This document shows positions 32,220 to 36,123 of a DNA stretch of 36,123 nt, one piece after another; position 1 is the first letter of the stretch; the number at the start of each line of letters is the position of its first letter. The DNA comes from an uncultured Dorea sp. (GTDB lineage: Bacteria > Bacillota > Clostridia > Lachnospirales > Lachnospiraceae), in NCBI GenBank assembly GCA_947063855.1, contig CAMSTW010000034.1:1-36123 (forward strand). The letters run 5' to 3'. The translations under genes and the position numbers were made by a program. Below the pieces are notes generated by a model. The model made no database searches. It was not told where the DNA came from and saw only the letters and a program-made list of their open reading frames with translations.

Positions 32220-32258
32220 GCCGGCGCAAAACACGTGAAACATCTGTTTTGCGCCGGC
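32220..32258. terminator. Perfect 14-bp inverted repeat between convergent amtB and feo operons
   Basis: GCCGGCGCAAAACA (32220-32233) and TGTTTTGCGCCGGC (32245-32258) pair perfectly around an 11-nt loop. It lies 20 nt past the stop of the last feo-operon gene and about 100 nt past amtB. Neither side has a proper T-run. A bidirectional terminator is the likeliest reading. Confidence 0.6.
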
Positions 32259-32278
32259 CTGTATGATTCGTAATGACT

Positions 32279-32449
32279 TTAGTCCGTCCTCTTCGACGGG
32301 CATGTTCCGCTGCAGCCGCTGCAGCCACATCCGCAGCCGCCTCCGGACTTCTTCTTTTTCCATATACTCCTTGCAGCCATCGCCAGGATCACACACACGA
32401 CTGCACCCACAATCGTCGTCGAGACGATACTGCTTGCCGCTAATACCAT
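32279..32449 (-). CDS. FeoB-associated Cys-rich membrane protein (56 aa)
   Basis: A short frame of 56 codons. It begins MVLAASSIVSTTIVGAVV, forming one membrane helix (about 6-25), then a basic stretch (WKKKKSGGG) and a Cys-rich end CGCGCSGCSGTCP. This is the pattern of the FeoB-associated Cys-rich protein family that follows feoB in many Firmicutes and is thought to help ferrous iron transport. GAAGGG precedes the ATG. It lies 173 nt downstream of feoB, with the 50-bp repeats in between. Confidence 0.88.
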   Translation of the reverse strand: MVLAASSIVSTTIVGAVVCVILAMAARSIWKKKKSGGGCGCGCSGCSGTCPSKRTD

Positions 32450-32480
32450 ATCTAATCCCTTCTTTCCACCTCTATATTAA

Positions 32481-32630
32481 TCCATCTTCCGAATCGGCGC
32501 AACACCCGATCAAGTATCACAGCTATATCTTCCATCTTCCTGACCAGCGCAATGCCCAATTGGAAATCGCAGCTATATTTTCCATCTTCCTGACCGGCGC
32601 AATGCCTAACCGGGTATCGCAGCTATGCCT
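32481..32630. repeat. Three direct tandem repeats of exactly 50 bp
   Basis: TCCATCTTCC starts units at 32481, 32531 and 32581. Conserved parts are TCCATCTTCC, GCGCAA and ATCGCAGCTATA-like ends, while the ~10 nt in the middle vary. On the minus strand each unit can form a short hairpin (GCGAT with ATTGC). The third unit includes the feoB stop codon. The period is not a multiple of three, so it is not coding. Confidence 0.9.
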
Positions 32631-34788
32631 GCGCCCTGCTCCCGGATGAAACAGACAACTTCATGCTGAATACCTCTGACTCCTTATACGGCCTGAACAG
32701 CAGATACAGGAATCCAATCAGCACCAGAAGCGCTGCCACAGTTCCTGTCCCGAATCCTCCCCCCGCAAATAACATTCCAAACTGATAGATGCACAGCGAC
32801 ACTGCGTAAGCGAATATACACTGATATCCAATCGCAAACCAGGTCCACTTCGCACTGTTCATCTCCCTCTTGATCGCACCGATTGCCGCAAAGCATGGCG
32901 CACACAGCAGGTTGAACACCAGGAAAGAGTACGCTGAGAGAGCCGTCATCTCTGCCGCCAGTGTCCCCCAGATCTCAGTCCCATCCTCTGCCACTTCTGC
33001 GAACCCAAAGAGAATACCGAAGGTTCCTACCACATTTTCCTTCGCAACAAGCCCTGTGATCGCTGCAACCGCAGACCGCCAGTCACCAAATCCCAGCGGA
33101 GTGAAGATCCACGCAAAGGCCCGTCCGATACCTGCCAGGAATCCGTCGCTTAAGTCTTCCACCATTCCAAACTGTCCGTCTACAATCCCGAATCCGGAGG
33201 TAAACCATATGATGACCGTTGACAGCAGAATCACCGTTCCCGCCTTCTTGATAAAAGACCATCCTCTCTCCCACATGCTTCTTAAGACATTTCCCACCGT
33301 CGGCATATGATAAGCCGGAAGTTCCATCACAAAGGGCGCCGGATCTCCCGCGAACATCCTTGTCTTCTTCAGAATGATACCGGAGCAGATAATTGCCGCA
33401 ATACCTGCAAAATAAGCGCTTGGCGCTACCCAGGAAGCACCGTCAAACAGCGCGCCCGCGATCAATGCAATGATTGGCAGTTTCGCACCGCATGGGATAA
33501 ATGTAGTCGTCATGATCGTCATCTTGCGGTCGCGGTCATTCTCGATGGTACGGGACGCCATGATTCCCGGTACGCCGCACCCGGTTCCGATCAGCATCGG
33601 GATAAATGATTTGCCCGACAGGCCGAATTTGCGGAAGATTCTGTCCATGATAAATGCAATCCTTGCCATATAACCGCATGCCTCCAGGAACGCAAGAAAG
33701 ATAAACAATACCAGCATCTGCGGTACGAATCCCAGAACCGCGCCCACGCCGGCTATGATACCATTAAGAATCAGTCCCATGAGCCAGTCTGCACAATGTA
33801 TGCTTACAAGAAACTTCTCTGCCGCGGGCGGAATGATTTCTCCAAACAACACATCATTGGTCCAGTCCGTCACGATGGCTCCCACCGTTGAAACCGATAC
33901 ATAATAGACCACCCACATCACGGCTGCAAAAATCGGCAGCGCCAGCCAACGGTTCGTGACAATCCGGTCAATCTTATCCGAAGCCGTCAGCTTCTCTTTC
34001 CCGGCCTTTTGAAGGCATCCCCCTGTCACGGACGCTATGTAATGATACCGTTCATTCGTGATAATACTCTCCGTATCATCATCCAGCTTCTCCTCTGCCT
34101 CTGAAATGATATGCGATACATCCGGCGCATCGGCCATCTGCTCCCTGACCTTTTCGTCTCTTTCAAATAATTTCACCGCATAGAACCGCTTCTGCTTCTC
34201 CGGCACATCCGCCAGCATATTCTCAATCTTCTCAAGATATCCTTCCACCTCTGCCGAAAATGTATGGACACGCGAATGGGCGCCGGCGTCCGCGTTCTTA
34301 TTGTGCGCCAGTCTTACCGCCCTTTCCGCCGCTTCACTGACGCCGTCGCCCTTCAGCGCAGAAACAGGTACGACCTCACATCCCAGTTTTCCCGACAGCG
34401 CCTGCATGTCAATCCGGTCGCCGGATTTTCTCACCGCGTCCATCATATTGACCGCCATCACAACCGGGATCCCCAGTTCCATCAGCTGCGTACTCAGATA
34501 GAGATTCCGCTCCAGATTCGTCCCGTCCACGATATTCAGGATTACGTCCGGATGCTCTGCCGTCAGATAATTCCTGGCGACCACTTCCTCCAATGTATAT
34601 GGCGACAGCGAATAGATGCCCGGCAGATCTGTAATCGTGACCTCTTTATTTCCCTTTAATTTCCCTTCCTTCTTCTCAACGGTAACTCCCGGCCAGTTCC
34701 CTACGAACTGGTTTGAACCCGTGAGCGCGTTGAACAATGTTGTCTTCCCGCTGTTGGGGTTGCCTGCAAGTGCGATTTTCACTCCCAT
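32623..34788 (-). CDS. feoB: Ferrous iron transporter FeoB
   Basis: A 721-residue membrane GTPase. G1 GNPNSGKTT lies at the N-terminus, then GVTVEKKEG, G3 DLPGIYSLSPYT and G4 NMMD. A helical GDI-like region follows, then a membrane domain with two gate regions (MLIGTGCGVPGIMASRTIENDRDRK in part, and the FIPCGAKLPI segment with a conserved Cys). It imports Fe2+ across the cytoplasmic membrane. Start: ATG 34786-34788 behind GGAGGCAGG. The frame extends upstream to 34857 without a ribosome site. It is the fourth gene of the feo operon. Confidence 0.96.
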   Translation of the reverse strand: MGVKIALAGNPNSGKTTLFNALTGSNQFVGNWPGVTVEKKEGKLKGNKEVTITDLPGIYSLSPYTLEEVVARNYLTAEHPDVILNIVDGTNLERNLYLSTQLMELGIPVVMAVNMMDAVRKSGDRIDMQALSGKLGCEVVPVSALKGDGVSEAAERAVRLAHNKNADAGAHSRVHTFSAEVEGYLEKIENMLADVPEKQKRFYAVKLFERDEKVREQMADAPDVSHIISEAEEKLDDDTESIITNERYHYIASVTGGCLQKAGKEKLTASDKIDRIVTNRWLALPIFAAVMWVVYYVSVSTVGAIVTDWTNDVLFGEIIPPAAEKFLVSIHCADWLMGLILNGIIAGVGAVLGFVPQMLVLFIFLAFLEACGYMARIAFIMDRIFRKFGLSGKSFIPMLIGTGCGVPGIMASRTIENDRDRKMTIMTTTFIPCGAKLPIIALIAGALFDGASWVAPSAYFAGIAAIICSGIILKKTRMFAGDPAPFVMELPAYHMPTVGNVLRSMWERGWSFIKKAGTVILLSTVIIWFTSGFGIVDGQFGMVEDLSDGFLAGIGRAFAWIFTPLGFGDWRSAVAAITGLVAKENVVGTFGILFGFAEVAEDGTEIWGTLAAEMTALSAYSFLVFNLLCAPCFAAIGAIKREMNSAKWTWFAIGYQCIFAYAVSLCIYQFGMLFAGGGFGTGTVAALLVLIGFLYLLFRPYKESEVFSMKLSVSSGSRAQA

Positions 34789-34807
34789 TTTCCTGCCTCC
34801 TGTTCTG

Positions 34808-35086
34808 TTATGATGTACTCTCAAAGCCTCTCCTGCGCCCGGTCTTGCCGTGCACAATCATATCCTGCTGCACTTCAATCATCTGCGCGTCCGCTTTCCT
34901 CAGCGACAGCTCATATCCTCTGACCCTAACCTCCACCGGATCTCCAAGCGGCGCAACCTTCCTTACATATACCGGCGTTCCCTTTGTGATCCCCATATCC
35001 ATGATCCTCCGTTTTGTCGCGCCTTCGCCGTGAAGCTTCACAACCACCACATTCTGATCACATTTTACATCTCTTAACGTAAGCAT
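34808..35086 (-). CDS. feoA: FeoA-family protein (second copy in operon)
   Basis: A 92-residue SH3-like FeoA protein: VVVVKLHGEGATKRRIMDMGITKGTPVYVRKVAPLGDP is the family core, with the GDP-VEVRVRGYELSLRK end. Such proteins bind and regulate FeoB. AGGAGG precedes the ATG, and the gene ends 19 nt before feoB. It carries a basic C-terminal extension (KTGRRRGFESTS). Confidence 0.93.
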   Translation of the reverse strand: MLTLRDVKCDQNVVVVKLHGEGATKRRIMDMGITKGTPVYVRKVAPLGDPVEVRVRGYELSLRKADAQMIEVQQDMIVHGKTGRRRGFESTS

Positions 35087-35099
35087 GAACCATTTCCTC

Positions 35100-35309
35100 C
35101 TATATCATAATCTTATTTGCAATTCCCCTACTTACCGCAACTCTGGAATCCTTCACCTGAACGATGATATTTCCATTATTGCTTGAAACGACCCGGATCC
35201 TCTCCCCTGCCGTAAATCCCAGGTTCTCAAGAAACCTTTTTGATTCGTCTCTTCCACCGATCCTCTTAATCGCAGCGTCCTCACCCGCCCCAAGCATCGT
35301 CAATGGCAT
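35100..35309 (-). CDS. feoA: FeoA-family protein (first copy in operon)
   Basis: A 69-residue FeoA-type SH3 protein: AAIKRIGGRDESKRFLENLGF, TAGERIRVVSSNNGN, VAVSRGIANKIMI. Start: two adjacent ATGs (35310-35312 and 35307-35309) follow GAGGTG. The second has the better 6-nt spacing. A longer frame to 35417 lies inside the Fur-like gene and is unlikely. Two different FeoA proteins in one operon is common in Clostridia. Confidence 0.88.
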   Translation of the reverse strand: MPLTMLGAGEDAAIKRIGGRDESKRFLENLGFTAGERIRVVSSNNGNIIVQVKDSRVAVSRGIANKIMI

Positions 35310-35340
35310 CATAATCACCTCTCTCTCCGGCCGCCATAGC

Positions 35341-35589
35341 TTATAGCCGTACGACCATCTCCTTATGAATAATCTCCATATCCATAAGCAGCTGTACCAT
35401 ACGATACACCGTCGCAATTCCTACCCTGTGGTCTTTTTCTTTTGCGGCAAAATATATCTCTTTGCAGGAAGAATATTCATTCTCCAGGATCATCTGTATC
35501 AACATCTTCCTCTGTGCGGTAATCCTGTATCCACGATCCTTCAGCTCCCTGATCACAGTTTCTGCTTTTTCTTCCTTTTTCAGACACAT
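35341..35589 (-). CDS. Fur-family regulator reduced to its DNA-binding domain (82 aa)
   Basis: An 82-residue protein with only the winged-helix part of Fur: ELKDRGYRITAQRKMLIQMIL, SSCKEIYFAAKEKDHRVGIATVYRMVQLL. It stops right after the wing (IIHKEMVVRL). The C-terminal dimerisation and metal-sensing domain (another 50-70 residues) is missing, and the feoA start follows 31 nt later, so there is no room for it. It may bind DNA without metal sensing or be a remnant. AGAGGTGAAGT precedes the ATG. It is the first gene of the operon, directly behind Fur-like boxes. Confidence 0.85.
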   Translation of the reverse strand: MCLKKEEKAETVIRELKDRGYRITAQRKMLIQMILENEYSSCKEIYFAAKEKDHRVGIATVYRMVQLLMDMEIIHKEMVVRL

Positions 35590-35605
35590 ACTTCACCTCT
35601 ATTTA

Positions 35606-35661
35606 TGATATTGATTATCATTTACATTGGTATTGTATTCCAAATGAAATTGATTGTCAAT
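35606..35661 (-). promoter_or_regulatory. feo-operon promoter with two Fur-box-like sites
   Basis: Minus strand: -35 TTGACA (35655-35660), 17-nt spacer, -10 TACAAT (35632-35637). The sequence TGATATTGATTATCATTTA (35606-35624) closely follows the GATAATGATTATCATTATC Fur box and lies at the start site. ATTGA-TTG-TCAAT (35649-35661), a perfect inverted repeat, covers the -35. Iron repression of the whole operon is strongly suggested. Confidence 0.85.
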
Positions 35662-35726
35662 AACGTTATTGATGTTTTTTTCTCAATAAGCCCGGAAGCC
35701 GCTGCTCTGTTCTTGATTTTTGGATC

Positions 35727-35763
35727 AAAAAAAGCCCGAAGCCCTTTATTCAAAGACTTCGGG
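35727..35763 (-). terminator. Terminator of the tRNA-Leu(UAG) unit
   Basis: Minus strand: CCCGAAG (35757-35763) pairs with CTTCGGG (35735-35741), with flanking pairs, then a seven-T run (35727-35733). Confidence 0.88.
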
Positions 35764-35780
35764 AATCTGGTTCCATACGC

Positions 35781-35824
35781 AAAACGGCGCGAAACATGAA
35801 CCATCGCGGTTCCATTTCGCGCCG
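35781..35824 (-). ncRNA. Conserved hairpin tail of tRNA-Leu, copy 2
   Basis: Starts 5 nt after the tRNA-Leu(UAG) 3' end. Outer stem CGGCGCGAA/TTCGCGCCG and inner GAACC/GGTTC, then TTTT and 17 nt to the terminator stem. The same architecture and spacing is found behind tRNA-Leu(CAG) at 25846. Confidence 0.65.
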
Positions 35825-35829
35825 CAGGA

Positions 35830-35910
35830 TGCGGATGACAGGACTTGAACCTGCACGGGAAGCCCACTAGATCCTAAGTCTAGCGCGTCTGCCAATTCCG
35901 CCACATCCGC
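35830..35910 (-). tRNA. tRNA-Leu (anticodon UAG)
   Basis: 81 nt. Acceptor GCGGATG/CATCCGC, discriminator A. Anticodon stem CTAGA/TCTAG encloses CTTAGGA, anticodon TAG. Long variable arm and T-arm CAGGTTCAAGTCCTG. CCA is not encoded. Confidence 0.96.
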
Positions 35911-35938
35911 ATATAATCGCCTGTATATTACAAGTATT

Positions 35939-35982
35939 AAAAAATCCCCGCACTCCTTATATCTGCAAGTGTTACGGAGATT
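35939..35982 (-). terminator. Terminator between tRNA-Lys and tRNA-Leu
   Basis: Minus strand: AATCTCCG (35975-35982) pairs with CGGGGATT (35943-35950) with an inner CACTT/GAGTG stem, followed by a T-run. tRNA-Leu(UAG) therefore probably has its own weak promoter or lives on read-through. Confidence 0.75.
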
Positions 35983-35990
35983 CTTATTAC

Positions 35991-36063
35991 TGAGCGTGCC
36001 GGGATTCGAACCCGGGACAACTTGATTAAAAGTCAAGTGCTCTACCACCTGAGCTACACGCCC
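35991..36063 (-). tRNA. tRNA-Lys (anticodon UUU)
   Basis: 73 nt. Acceptor GGGCGTG/CACGCTC (one G-U), discriminator A. Anticodon stem CTTGA/TCAAG encloses CTTTTAA, anticodon TTT. T-arm CCGGGTTCGAATCCCGG. Confidence 0.96.
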
Positions 36064-36070
36064 ATAACAA

Positions 36071-36123
36071 CTGGGCTAGTTGGATTCGAACCAACGAATG
36101 CAGGAGTCAAAGTCCTGTGCCTT
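36071..36123 (-). tRNA. tRNA-Gln (anticodon UUG), 5' end outside the window
   Basis: The 3' 53 nt of the tRNA. Anticodon arm CAGGA-CTTTGAC-TCCTG, anticodon TTG. T-arm TTGGTTCGAATCCAA, 3' acceptor strand TAGCCCA with discriminator G. Part of a Gln-Lys-Leu cluster. Confidence 0.93.

Noticed and set aside
31372-32328. Minus-strand 318-codon open frame over amtB
   Set aside because: Antisense shadow of a clear ammonium transporter, with implausible composition and no ribosome site.
32094-32396. Minus-strand 100-codon frame near the end of the feo operon
   Set aside because: It overlaps the FeoB-associated Cys-rich gene in another frame. The shorter 56-codon frame has the family pattern and a ribosome site.
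32481-32630. CRISPR array from the 50-bp repeats
   Set aside because: Only three contiguous units. The variable centres are ~10 nt, far too short for spacers, and no cas gene is present.
35100-35417. Longer start for the first FeoA protein, or a frameshifted continuation of Fur
   Set aside because: The extra N-terminal residues (Trp/Arg-rich) do not resemble FeoA or the Fur C-domain. The ribosome site points to the internal ATG pair.
1-36123. Mobile element, prophage or genomic island
   Set aside because: No transposase, integrase, phage gene or attachment-site duplication was found. The tRNA genes show no adjacent 3'-end repeat in the window.

Overview
The window looks like a chromosomal segment of an anaerobic Firmicute, most likely a Lachnospiraceae member (Clostridium cluster XIVa type). 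This is inferred from gene content: DUF4317 and DUF4474 proteins, a two-gene SUF (SufC plus one SufB/D-like protein) Fe-S system, an iron-sulfur serine dehydratase in two subunits, a FeoA-FeoA-FeoB cluster with its Cys-rich partner, near-consensus TTGACA/TATAAT promoters with 17-nt spacers, and AGGAGG ribosome sites. There is no transposase, integrase, phage gene or CRISPR array. It reads as core and niche chromosome with dense operons.

Layout. Positions 243-6619 (minus) form one surface-polysaccharide operon. In transcription order it encodes a PHP tyrosine phosphatase, a Wzz/CpsC chain-length protein, a BY-kinase with a tyrosine-rich tail, an Ig-like exported protein, an LCP glycopolymer ligase, a 42-aa membrane peptide and a CapD-type nucleotide-sugar dehydratase. 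A consensus promoter lies at 6655-6683 and a terminator at 173-206. Positions 6815-9186 hold an HD-domain protein, a small unknown protein and an M24 peptidase with a structured leader. Positions 9382-12417 (minus) are a serine-deamination operon: sdaAB, sdaAA, a chorismate mutase-ACT protein and a PflX-like radical SAM protein. Positions 12574-14431 (plus) hold a DUF4474 protein overlapping a metallophosphoesterase. Positions 14463-19051 are a sugar ABC importer without its ATPase, divergent from a LacI regulator, with ACCGGT palindromic operators between them. Then come a diiron ferritin-like protein, a 1169-aa cell-wall-anchored double esterase and an AraC regulator.

Positions 24504-26791 (plus) hold a DUF4317 protein, tRNA-Leu(CAG) and an acidic membrane protein. 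Positions 26864-30117 (minus) hold smsC/smsB and an archaeal-type ATPase. Positions 30464-32121 (plus) are glnB (PII) and amtB behind an attenuator-like leader. Positions 32279-35589 (minus) are the iron-uptake operon: a DNA-binding-domain-only Fur, two FeoA proteins, FeoB and the Cys-rich FeoB partner, behind a promoter carrying Fur boxes. The window ends in a minus-strand tRNA cluster (Gln, Lys, Leu).

Most interesting signals: (i) the two tRNA-Leu genes, about 10 kb apart and on opposite strands, carry the same roughly 100-nt tail. It has a 40/41-nt hairpin with a compensatory base-pair change, and a second hairpin at exactly conserved spacing. (ii) The glnB-amtB leader has mutually exclusive terminator and alternative hairpins. 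(iii) The esterase has an N-terminal copy that has lost its catalytic Ser and His and is split by a 176-residue acidic insert. (iv) An exact 50-bp-period repeat lies between feoB and its partner gene. (v) The serine-dehydratase operon carries a chorismate mutase fused straight to an ACT-like domain. All family assignments come from reading motifs by eye, without database searches.
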